Shown one piece after another: positions 1 to 9,837 of a DNA stretch of 56,969 nt. The notes below the pieces were generated by a model that worked only from the letters and a program-made list of their open reading frames with translations, had not been told where the DNA came from and did no database searches. The DNA is from CAWDDA01 sp963813345 (GTDB lineage: Bacteria > Acidobacteriota > Blastocatellia > RBC074). The DNA lies in NCBI GenBank assembly GCA_963813345.1, contig CAWEYR010000009.1:1-56969 (forward strand), written 5' to 3'. Each line of letters starts with the position of its first letter. Position 1 is the stretch's first letter. The translations under genes and the position numbers were made by a program.

Positions 1-30
1 TGAAGCATGACCCGAAGGATCGGAGAGCCT

Positions 31-3000
31 ATGCCACGCATATTTCGCGAGCTGTTCAACGTACTCCCGGTAATCCTCTTTACTATATAAATCTCTGCGT
101 CAGCCGTTATTGCGCAAACAACGGTAAGCGGCGCAGTCCAGGGCTACGTTTACGAAGTTGGGACCAAGACGCCGATTTCGGGCGCCAAAGTCTCAGCTCG
201 GAACAAGGAGACTGGCTATATTCAGGCCACTACCACCGATTTGAACGGGATGTACTTCATCGGACATTCTGCGAGTCGGTGACTATACGATCACGGGTGA
301 GCACCCGAACGATGAGGGTATCCCACTTCGATGGGTCCCGTACAGGTCCGTATCAACTGGATGCAGCCGGTCAATCCGCCGCCCATCGAGTTGAGAAGAA
401 TTGGTACACGGCAACAACTCCGACACCGGTGCCGCCACCCGGAACTCCGCCGGTCAGCGCATCTGTCAATAGTTCGGAGGTCCTGGTCAATACAACAAAC
501 GCAACCCGCGGGCAGAACTTTGACCGGCGCGTCTTGCTGTCTGTTCCGCTGCCCGGGATCCGCAGCTTTGACGATTTGGCTTTCCTGGCCCCGGGAGTTG
601 CGCCACCGCCGCAGGCTATCGGAGATTGGTCGGACCGGGCCTCGGCCCCGGCGTCGGAACGTCGGGCCAATTCTCCGTCAACGGTCTGCGCAGCCGCGCG
701 AACAATTTCACGATTGACGGCTCAGACAATAACGATGAGGAGATAGGAGTTCGGCGCCAGGGATTCACATCACTCGTGCCACAGCCGATCGAGAGCCTGC
801 AGGAGTACCAGATCACCACGTTGCTGGCGGAGCCTCAGTTTGGCCGCAACATGGCGGCGCAGGTCAACGCGGTTTCCCGTTCGGGAGGCAACGATTTTCA
901 CGGGACGCTGTACGGCTTTCTGACCAGCCGCAGTCTCCGGGCGCGCGATCCGTTTGACCTGACCGGTGGACCAGCGAATTTTCCCCTGGTTCGATCAACG
1001 GACGGAAGTGCCATCCTGCTCGACAGTAGGCCGCTGGCTCCAGCCAATCCCGTTGGCGAGGAAGACCCATACACGCGAGGGCAATACGGGTTTGTCCTTG
1101 GAGGGCCGATCGTCCGAGAAAAGACGCATTTCTTCTTTTCGTTCGAGCATCAGGATATCAACGCCAGTCGAGAGTCTAACTTCGCGGTTCCAAACGTAGC
1201 CGAGCGCGGGCTATTTGGCACAGTCAAGCGAACTGGTGAGGTCGGTTTGAAGCGCGAATTCACAAAGTTCGACTCGAACTCTCTTCCCGGCATCAGCACT
1301 GTATCCAACATCGAAAGCCGGCAATGCGTTCCTGAGCCTTTACCCATTCCCCAACAACCCGAGAGGGCCTTACAAGGGGAATACTTTCACGCAGGTCCTT
1401 CCGGCTGACGCTGACGGCAGCATCTTCTCGATCAGGCTGGATCACGGCTTCAATGCGTGGGGTGGCAGCCACACGCTTGCGGGTCGTTACAACTTCACCG
1501 ATGATGAGGCCACTCTTCCAGTTACTGGCGATGCACTGTTTTCTTCCATGAACGCTCGTGTTCGAACTCAGAACTTCTCTCTTATCCTCGATAGCAACCT
1601 GCCGTTCGGTGCGAGCAACCAGGCGCGGTTTTCTTATGGCAGAACGCGGCTCGCTTTTGACGAGGTCCGAAACTCGTTTCTATCGCCCGCAGGCGCGAAC
1701 CTCAATCCGAGTGAACGTGAATTCCTGCTCAACGCTCCATTGATCGAGAACATCACTCTGCCGGGCAGGACCAGCGACCTATCGTACGGTCTCGGGAGCA
1801 GACTCTCAGTCAATCACGGGGCACCTCGGTCAGGTGAAAGTTTCGGGTTATAGCCCGATTGGCGTGGACGTCTTCAATTTTCCGCAAGGAAGAGCCAACA
1901 ACACTTTTCAAGTGGCTGATGCGTTCATTTACCGGCTGGGGACGAGGCACAAGCTGACGACTGGCTTTGATGTGCGGTATACCCAGCTCAACAGCTTCCT
2001 CGACCGGAACTTTCGCCCGCTCGCAGTTTTCAGCGGCGCGTTGGACATTGCGTCGAGACCGGCACTGCCGCGCCTTGTTCCGGCTGCTGCATTGAAACCT
2101 TTCAGCACAACCTGCCCCACGTTCGTCACAACTGATTGTTTCTATTTCGGGGCAGATTTTCTGGCACTTGGCGCGCCAACGGGCTTTTTCCAGACGCAGG
2201 CGATGGTGCCTGATTCGACAATTGGATTGAGATACTGGCAGAGCAACTTTTTCTTCTCGGATCAGATTCGCGTCAATCGCAGGGTTCACATTCACACTTG
2301 GCGTGAGGTACGACTACAACACCGTTCCGACCGAGGTTAACCGCAAAATTGAATCTACTTTCAACCAGCCCGAAGTTTTCGCGATTGGTCTCGACCGCTT
2401 CCTGGCAGGGCGCACGAGGATCTATGAGAAGGATACGAACAACTTTGCGCCTTACCTGTCGTTTGCATGGGACCCCTTCAAGAGGGGAATGACTTCGATA
2501 CGCGGAGGGTACGGCATCTACTATGATCAGATTCTGGGGGCGGTGGTAAGTCAATCGCGTAACGTCTTTCCGACCTTCACGACTCTCGATCTGGCGGGTG
2601 CGACAATCTCAAATAACAACATCGTTCCGAGCCCTGTTTTAGGCTTCATCAATCCGTCTTCGCTTGCGGTGGGCGGGACCCTGAATACCTACAACCAGCA
2701 GAGGCTCGGAAATCCGGCCGTCCTGATCCGCCAACTGGGGGAGAACTTCACGGGCTTCGCGGCTGGCGCAGCGGGTGCTGCGTTTGTTCTTCCTGTGAAT
2801 GACCTGGTGACTCCTTACGCGCAGCATTGGAGCCTGACTGTTGAACAGCAGCTGGGGCGAGACTTCCTGGTCAATGCGGCTTACGTAGGGACGAGAGGTG
2901 TGCACCTGCTCAGGTTTTCGACTCCCAACCTGGGCCCGAATGCCATACCTCAAGTAACGAGCGTGGGCAACGACGGTAATGCAACCTGTCTTTCACGGAA

Positions 3001-3724
3001 CGATAGTCGCTCCCAGCCGGGACACGAATCTTCGGGGAAGGCCACTCCCGTTGCTCGGCGCATTCACATCGATCGAGTCCGACGCCAATTCGAGTCTACC
3101 ACGCCCTGCAGCTCCAACTCAACAAGCGGTTCTCTGGCGGGCTGCAGTTCACGACGGCTTATACATGGTCGCATGCCATCGATGAAGTATCGGACGTGTT
3201 CGACCTGGCGGGCACCCTCTCACTTCCGCAGGATATCTTTAACATCCGCGGTGAGCGCGCGAACGCCAACTTCGATGTTCGCCATCGATTTGTCTACAGC
3301 GCCGTATGGGACCTGCCATTCCTTAAAGAGAACATCATCCTCGGCGGGTGGCAGCTCGCAAGCATCGGGACTTTCCAGACCGGCCAACCGTTCACGGTCA
3401 TTAGTTGTTGTGATGGGAACCTTGACGGCAATCTGACGGATCGCGTCGTTACCGAACGTAATTCACTTCGTGCTCCCGGGGTGGCGACTGTCGACCTGGC
3501 GGTGAACAAACTATTCAGGTTCAGCGATCGTTACAGTCTCGAGTTCCGGAGCGAGTTTTTCAATCTTTTCAACCGGACACACTTCGGAATCCCTGTGCAT
3601 CAACTCTTTTTCGGTGGACTGAACACTGAATTTCAGACCGCTGCTTGATCCTGACGACCCCATATACGTAGACACGCTTATCCCTGCTCGCACGATTCAA
3701 TTCGCCCTCAGGTTTACGTTCTGA
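31..3724 (+). pseudogene. Broken TonB-dependent receptor, Oar-like (carboxypeptidase-regulatory domain plus beta-barrel)
   Basis: Conceptual translation across several frames gives one protein of about 1,230 residues. It has a signal peptide, an N-terminal carboxypeptidase-regulatory fold (about 118-300), a plug containing SVNGLRSRANNFTIDGS (about 680-730) and a barrel ending in an aromatic residue (RTIQFALRFTF, stop at 3722-3724). The family sits in the outer membrane and probably takes up large substrates; the substrate is not inferable. The first ATG (31) runs into an in-frame TAA at 88-90 inside the signal peptide, and the same frame then continues with ISASAVIAQ. Further frame changes lie near 270, 620, 1330-1540, 1825, 2295, 2980, 3110 and 3645. 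So many lesions mean a decayed gene or a badly resolved stretch of assembly. The second receptor at 50712-53863 is a related, better-preserved copy. Family assignment is secure; functionality is doubtful. Confidence 0.85.
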
Positions 3725-3732
3725 GCAGAATT

Positions 3733-3762
3733 TGGAGTGCGGCGACAAGTCGCCACACTCCA
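3733..3762. repeat. Inverted repeat between convergent genes
   Basis: Arms TGGAGTGCGGCGAC and GTCGCCACACTCCA flank a 2-base loop, with one unpaired base within the stem. It lies between the ends of the converging receptor remnant and kinase gene. It could act as a bidirectional terminator but no T-run follows on either strand, so it may simply be another interspersed repeat. Confidence 0.6.
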
Positions 3763-3813
3763 CACACCCATGCCTTTCAGTGTGCGATCTCACCGTTACA
3801 GCGACTCCGATAA

Positions 3814-6800
3814 CTAAGGTCTGAGCCTGTCGTATTCTTTCCGTGCCGCCTTTAGGAGCGGGAGATCAGAATCGGTACTCTTCCAGAAGGCGAAAAAAGC
3901 CTCGTAGCCGTGTCGGCTCTTTGATGCGTCAGACGTGAGAGCGGTGGCGCGTGCCGAACCGAGGTGTGCAATCGGATACAGAGGCGACAGCGGGTCCTCT
4001 CCTCGATGGTCAATAATCTTCTGAAACTCAGCCCGCGCTTCCGCACCCTGGCCGAGCTTGAGATAGCTCAGGCCCCGAAGATACTGCGGCCAGAACTTAG
4101 CCGCGGCCTCGTATGGAGACGCTTGTCTAAGTACCTCAATCCCCCGCACTGGGTTGCCACGGTGCAACTCGATTGCGGCTTGTATACTTGGAAGCCAGAC
4201 AGAGTGGACGAGAGTATCTTCGGGGAAGAGTTTCGCCAGTTCGCCCGCGAATTGTTCCGCCCGATTCGTCTCGTTACAAAGCGCCAAAGCAAGCGCTGCG
4301 CGTGTCAACGACACGCGACCGCGTGAGAGTTTCAGTCCCTCTTCTACATCCGCTCTTGACCTCCGGCAATCTCCGAGTGCGGCGCCGCGCAATGCCTGTT
4401 CAGTGGCCAATCGCCCGGCGATCTCTTCAGAGTTGGAATGCGATGCGGTGAGCTCAAACGCGCGTCGTGACAGTTCCTTAGCCTGCTGCCAGTTCCCGGA
4501 AAAGGCCGCCGCCCGGGCTTGCCATTCGAAAGCCCTAAACTCTTCCCGGTTGGTGCGCGCCCAGTCGAGATACTCCTGAATTCCGCTCGCGTCGCTGTTA
4601 ATGAAAGCGATCTCGTAAAGAAGCGGGCGATGATGCAGCGACTCGTGATGGTGCTGACGCGCTTCCAAGAGAACACTCTTTGCCTCTTCGAAACGATTGA
4701 GGCGAATCAGCGCGTCAGCAAGTTGTGTATAGGCGCCGGCAAATTTGGGATTTTGGCGGTGTGCCTCGCGGGCTTCCTTCAGGCATTGATCCCACTCTCC
4801 AAGCTGACCGTAAGCGACAGCAAGGTCGATGGACCCCCTGTACTTCTGCGGATAGGTACCCATTTGCAGCTTGAGCACTTCGATTGCCTTGCTTACGTTC
4901 CCAGTGACAATTTGATGGTAAAATTGTGTGATGCGAAGCTTTTCCAATTCTCCGACGCGATCCTTCAATGCAAACGCCTTCTTTGCGACCTCGATGGCCC
5001 GATCGTTGCGGTCCACAAGGTCGAGATATAACGCCAATGTCATCTGAGCCTGAGCAAAGTCGGGGTCAATCTCCACCGCTCGCTGCAAGAATGGAATTGC
5101 CTCATTCAACTGGCCATTAATCGCCAGGTTAAACGCCAGCGAAAACGCCTTGAACGCCTCCAGGTTGGCCGTAGTGCTCTCCTCCTGAATCTGGTGATCA
5201 GAACGCTGAATCGAGCTGAGCGACTGCGTCTACCCGCTCGCGTAGCTCGCTCGCAGCCTTGGAAAGTGCATTCAACACCTGCTCTTTTCCCTGCGCTTCG
5301 GCTTGCTCGCGTGCGAACGTCTCGCCGGTTTGGGCATTGATGGCTTCGAGCGTGATCACGTAATTACTGCCAAAAGCGAGCGATTGAACCCGTGATCAAC
5401 GCCTTGAGGTTTAGACGTTGACAAATCTCGCGCGCGGTCTGGGCAGTCACACGTTCGTTCGGCGAGCGCTTCATGAGCTTCAATTCGTCCTGCATCTCTC
5501 CTTCGGGAAGGAGGCTCAGAAAGGGTGACTGCTCCAACCTCATCGCGAGCCCTTGCTTGAGGACTCCCTCAAATACCTCTTCGCCGGTCTTGTTCTCAAT
5601 ATCCGCGAGCAGGATCGTATCCTTACTCGTCAGGATGGGTGAACGGTTGAAGTAGAACCACCCACCCGCAATCGCGGCCAATCAAAACCGCCGCCGCGGC
5701 TAGAAGGCGTAGCGTCGATTGCCTGGTTCGACGTGAGCCGGCTGCTCCGGGCGCCTTGCTCCCCGATTTCGCAGTCAGGAGAACTTGCTGAAGGCCTCTG
5801 AGATCATTGAGTAGTGCTCCGGCGGACTCGTACCGGTCATCTCGATTCTTTTCAAGCGTCCTCCCCACGATGCGTTCCAACTCTTGTGGCACCTCAGGCG
5901 CGTGAGTCGCTAGTGGCGTGGGATTGTCTCGCAAAATGGCAGCGATCACTTCGCTCAACGTAGCTCCCACGAACGGAGGATGACCGGCGATCATCTCGTA
6001 CAGCAACACTCCCAGACTGAAAACGTCGGAGCGCCCGTCCACCTTCTCACCACGCGCTTGCTCTGGCGACATGTAACGCGGTGTGCCCATGACAAGGCCG
6101 GCCTCTGTGCTGTCAATTCCACTTTCCGGCGCATTGCCGGTAACCAAAGGCTCAGTCAGTTTGGCAAGGCCGAAGTCGAGAACTTTGACTAAGCCGTCGG
6201 GCCGTAACATGACGTTCTCTGGCTTGATGTCGCGGTGGACGATCCCAGCCTCATGAGCTGCAGATAGCGCTGCGGCAATCTGCGCGGCCACATCGACCGA
6301 CTCCGCGTGTGGCAAGCGCTCTCCTGCCGCCTGCTTCAGCCGCTGACGAAGTGTCTTACCCTCGACATACTCGGTGACAATGTAATGAGTGCTCCCGGAA
6401 GCGGTCGAAGTTCCTGGAAGTGATTCGATAGCCGCCTCGCCAATCTCGTAAATGGTCACTATGTTGGGATGGTTGAGAGATGATGCTGCGCGCGCTTCCT
6501 GAGTGAAGCGTCGCACGCGCCCCGTGTCGGAAGTAAACTCGGAAGGTAGTAGCTTGACTGCCACCTTGCGCCGCAGCCGTGGATCCTCGGCAAGGTAGAC
6601 TTCACCCATCCCTCCGCGCCCCAGCGGGGCGAGCACCTGATAGACGCCAATCGTAGTTTTTGCGGCCAGCATCGTGGGCGCTTCTGACTGGTGGCCGGAA
6701 ACCGAGCTTGCAGCGCGCGGCAGTGCCGGCGCCTCGATAAAGTCGGCGGCGACACCATCGCTTTTCAGTAAGGCCAAAACCTGCCGCTCGAGCAACGCGT

Positions 6801-6904
6801 CGCCTGCACAAGCTGCTTGCGAGAAACGCCTCTCGCTTGTCGGGCTCGAGCTCCATCGCTGTGTGATAAAGCTGTTCTATTTGCGCCCAGCGATCAGGCT
6901 CCAT
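3814..6904 (-). CDS. Membrane Ser/Thr protein kinase with C-terminal TPR repeats (frameshifted)
   Basis: This is a PknB-like kinase expected to phosphorylate Ser/Thr on cytoplasmic targets. Visible motifs are the glycine loop GRGGMGEVYLAED, VAVKLLP, the catalytic loop HRDIKPEN (near 6235), the DFGLAKL magnesium loop and GTPRYMSPEQARG. A transmembrane stretch follows near 5690, then an adenylate-cyclase-associated-like region (TSKDTILLADIENKTGEEVF) and a long TPR array (about 5200-3814). The ATG at 6904 opens with MEPDRWAQIEQLYHTAMELE, typical of acidobacterial kinases. It overlaps the end of the sigma factor gene by 11 bases, so the two are translationally coupled. The reading frame changes near 6815, 5690, 5375 and 5215; all parts are present and in order, so the gene is probably intact in the organism. 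Kinase identity is secure; targets are unknown. Confidence 0.88.
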
Positions 6905-7472
6905 CGAGATTCTCTCCGCTCAGTCTCAGTGATAGCCAGGACTTGGCAAGCCGCCAATCGCGCCGGATTGTTTCGGGCGAAACTCTGAGCGCCTCAGCTG
7001 TCTCATCGTGAGTTAGTCCGCCAAAGAAACGTAGTTCGACAACTTGTGCCTTGCGCGCATCAAACGCGGCAAGCGCGCTCAAGGCTTCATCCAGCGCTAC
7101 CAACTCCTCGTCGCGTCCATCCCCAATCGCCATTGTGTCATCGAGTGAAACGTGTTGTGCACCGTGACCTCGCCTTTGGTATCCACGTTCTCGAGCACTG
7201 GAGACGAGGATTTGCCGCATGATTCGCGCCGCTATCCCGAAGAAATGAGCGCGGTTCTGCCAGTCGACCTGGCTCGCATCAATCAATTTCAAGTAAGCCT
7301 CGTGTACCAGTGCGGTCGTTTGGAGCGAGTGACCGGCACGCTCACGGCGCATGTAGCTCCTCGCAAGCCGGTGCAACTCGTTGTAGACAAGTGGTACTAG
7401 CTGGTCCATTGCGGTCTGATCGCCCTCGCGCCAGGCCCGTAGCAGTCGTGTGACTTCGTTTGAGGACGTCAT
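6894..7472 (-). CDS. ECF-type RNA polymerase sigma factor
   Basis: A 192-residue sigma-70 family protein of the ECF subgroup common in Acidobacteriota and Planctomycetes. Region 2 is seen around residues 25-95 (YNELHRLARSYMRRERAGHS, then HFFGIAARIMRQILV). Region 4 is a helix-turn-helix at about residues 150-185 (FFGGLTHDETAEALRVSPET). It directs core polymerase to a specific regulon. It is the first gene of a pair with the overlapping Ser/Thr kinase and no anti-sigma factor is adjacent, so the kinase may control it; this is inferred from gene order. The divergently oriented secreted protein at 7598 starts only 125 bases away and is a candidate target. Confidence 0.93.
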   Translation of the reverse strand: MTSSNEVTRLLRAWREGDQTAMDQLVPLVYNELHRLARSYMRRERAGHSLQTTALVHEAYLKLIDASQVDWQNRAHFFGIAARIMRQILVSSARERGYQRRGHGAQHVSLDDTMAIGDGRDEELVALDEALSALAAFDARKAQVVELRFFGGLTHDETAEALRVSPETIRRDWRLAKSWLSLRLSGENLDGA

Positions 7473-7597
7473 GAAAAGAAACTTTCTTTGGCGTTACCGC
7501 TTTTGGCTGTAATTCTCACATTAAGTGGTGAGGAAGAAAACGCGGTACCAGTACGTTTCCTCAGAGTAGAGCAATCCACATTCCAGGAGGATAGATC

Positions 7598-8194
7598 ATG
7601 TCACTTCGAAGAATCACGCTGTTTATTACTGTCGCGCTGTTCGTGGTCATTTCGGCCGGTGAGTTACGCGCACAATCCCGCGAGGAAGCGGCAGAGGACG
7701 AATTCGCAGGACGACTGTCTGAGGCTGAACGCAATATCTTCTGTGATGCGTTGTGCCGGCTCAACGAGCAGCGCTCACAGCGATTGGAAGGTTCCTGGGA
7801 CGTCACCGTGACGCCAGCCGTTCCTCCAGGCGTACCACAGCCTCCAAGCTTTATAGCGCACGGCACCTTCGCGCGTGGCGGCGCAGCCTGGGGCTCGGAC
7901 CGCGATCGTCCCTCCAGCAAACAACACGGAGCTTGGGAGCACACCGGAGGCAGTGCGTTCGCTTTCACTGTGACTGAAGATCTCTTTAATGAAAATGGAC
8001 AGTTTGCGGGCACTGCAAAAGTGCGAGTGAGACTCAGACTTATCGGGAACGACGAATTCGTTGGTGTCTCGAGCGGTGAGTTTCGCGATGCCGCAGGCAA
8101 CGTTACCCGTTTGGGATGCGGCACAGTAAGAGGACAACGTATCAAGGTCGAACCGCTTCCTGAAGCCTGTCAGAACATCTTACCGCCTCAGTAA
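7598..8194 (+). CDS. Secreted protein of unknown function, 198 residues
   Basis: I do not recognise a named family. The protein begins with a clear signal peptide (basic MSLRR, a hydrophobic core ending ELRAQ), so it is exported. The mature part has an early Cys pair (FCDALCRLNEQ), then a beta-rich region beginning LEGSWDVTVTP. That pattern resembles small lipocalin-like or 'SnoaL-less' export domains in soil bacteria that start with a GxW motif. A strong Shine-Dalgarno AGGAGG lies at 7587-7592, six bases before the ATG, which fixes the start. It diverges from the ECF sigma factor gene. The reading frame is intact and codon use matches its neighbours. Existence and export are well supported; function is open. 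Confidence 0.85.
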   Translation: MSLRRITLFITVALFVVISAGELRAQSREEAAEDEFAGRLSEAERNIFCDALCRLNEQRSQRLEGSWDVTVTPAVPPGVPQPPSFIAHGTFARGGAAWGSDRDRPSSKQHGAWEHTGGSAFAFTVTEDLFNENGQFAGTAKVRVRLRLIGNDEFVGVSSGEFRDAAGNVTRLGCGTVRGQRIKVEPLPEACQNILPPQ

Positions 8195-8213
8195 TGCCAC
8201 AAGAAGGACACGT

Positions 8214-8235
8214 GCGGCGCCGTGATCGGCGCCGC
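8214..8235. terminator. GC-rich hairpin between convergent genes
   Basis: Perfect 8-base arms GCGGCGCC and GGCGCCGC flank the loop GTGATC, about 20 bases after the stop of the secreted-protein gene. There is no T-run on the plus strand, so termination is possible but not typical of an intrinsic site. Confidence 0.4.
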
Positions 8236-8284
8236 GCGGTCTCGCCATTTGGCATTAGTCACGGAACTCGCACGCCACATGCCT

Positions 8285-9682
8285 CTATCTACCGATCGTT
8301 CTCTTCAGCTCCGCGAGAGTTACGAGCCTGCCATGAAGCGGTGCGATCTGATTTACGTCCAGGTTGAGCCGCTGAATGTTCTCATACAGATTAACCATCG
8401 CTGGGCTCGGCGTGGTAGGCGGAGGGGCGTTTGCCGCGAGCGGTGAGTAAACGTCCACTTCCGCCAGCAGCTTCTCTTTTGGCAGCCATGCCAAAATGAT
8501 ATCTGTAGCGTGAGGACTACTCTGGATAGATGTAGTTCAACGGTGCGCGTCGCGTCCGTGAGCACCAGCTTGTCAGTCATGGTCCGGAATTTGGCTTTCC
8601 GCTTCTCACGCGCCTGTCTGTCAGGGTTAAGAGTATGGGGGGCTTTGGAGACTCGTTCGTAAAGGGCCTTGTTGCTTTCGTGCGTGACGATGGTCACACC
8701 TTCCGCAATATACGTGCGCAGACCGCCTGAATGGTCAAAGTGATGATGCGTGCTGATGAGATAGCGAAGCGGCTTTGCCGGAACCAGTTTCTTTACCTCA
8801 GCGATGACGGCGTTTGATCGATCTTCGTTAAGTGGCGCCTCGATCACGGCAACGTGGTCGGCAAACTCCACGACCAGGCTGTGATGTGATCCGCCCGTCA
8901 AATACCAGACTCCATCTGAGACTTTCTCCGGCGTCACCCTCACTGCAGGAGGTGTTGCCTGGCGGACGGAGTCCGGAACAGCGAAATCCAGCGGGACGTT
9001 GGTTTTCGCTTCGGTAATCGTGAGATCGAGGACGGGGAATCCTCCCTGCTTTTGCACTATCTTCGCAGGGAAGCGGAAGCCATTGAAGTCACGATAATCG
9101 CTGTATATGGCTTCAACATGCATATCGCCGAGCACGACATTGTCGATCCAGGTTTCGACCTTTTCGACAAGATTATTTGCTGAGATCGTGCCTGCCACAC
9201 GGTATTTTCCGAGTGCAGTGAACGTAATGAGCATCGTTTTGCCGCGTTTCAAGCTTGCCTGATTCGCCAATGCACCTCTCAGGAAGCCGTGAGGTGTGAG
9301 CAGGATTTGCAACTGTCGATCTATGGTTGCAGCCGGTGACGCGGGTGTGATGTTGTTACCCGTTTGCCCCCAGGCCTTGTCGCCAAGGAGAAACTGTGTT
9401 GCCAGGGTATTGCCCTGAGCACCTACGCCATCATTGCGCGACGCGGATTTTTCGTAGTCGATCGTGCGCGTCACGCTCTTAAGCTCAGTGCGCGGCCAGG
9501 GCCCGTCAGGACTGACACTTTGTCCCAGATTGAACTGGGCGCCACGTGCCCGTGTACTGGACCGATTGAATATTGCCGATATTCTTTTGCGTCGCTTCGA
9601 TGACGCTTTTTGCATCCTGGGCAAACGCGGACACGCTCAATGCGCAGATAAGCGACAAGGCAAAAAGAAGCCTACGGTGCAT
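8285..9682 (-). CDS. Secreted metallo-beta-lactamase-fold hydrolase (frameshifted)
   Basis: Signal peptide MHRRLLFALSLICALSVSA, then an N-terminal outer-membrane-lipoprotein-like beta region (about residues 20-210), then a metallo-beta-lactamase domain. The zinc motif is STHHHFDHSGG (HxHxDH type), and a C-terminal NQIAPLHGR supplies a further His. Such proteins hydrolyse esters, lactones or related bonds with two metal ions; the substrate cannot be told. The ATG at 9682 is preferred over an upstream codon because GGAGG lies just before it and the signal peptide starts there. The frame changes near 9560 and near 8500, and both sides continue the family pattern, so the gene was probably about 465 codons. 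It follows the large kinase fusion on the same strand, separated by a 129-base repeat. Confidence 0.82.
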
Positions 9683-9707
9683 GTGATGTTCCTCCAGTTC
9701 CGATAAG

Positions 9708-9836
9708 TTTGAGTTCAAGCTTTAGCTTGCAACGACGGCCGAAGGCCGTCATCGGATTTTCGGAGCACTTCCTAACTACACGAGCAGTTTCGCCGGCGCC
9801 TTCGGCGCCGGCGGCAAGCTAAAGCTTGAACTCAAA
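9708..9836. repeat. Interspersed inverted repeat, family C copy 1
   Basis: Terminal arms TTGAGTTCAAGCTTTAGC and its complement (9815-9836) flank two further nested hairpins, GACGGCCGAAGGCCGTC (about 9734-9750) and a GC-rich one at about 9791-9813. It fills the gap between the kinase fusion and the hydrolase. The terminal arms recur at 13437-13497, 37230-37297 and 41790-41895. Confidence 0.9.
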
Positions 9837-9837
9837 C

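Noticed and set aside
279..1070. Several overlapping short open frames on both strands at the left edge
   Set aside because: Only the segments that continue the receptor domains make sense; the others are shadows with no family pattern.
3733..3762. Intrinsic terminator for both the receptor remnant and the kinase
   Set aside because: A stable hairpin is present, but neither side has a T-run; kept as an inverted repeat only.
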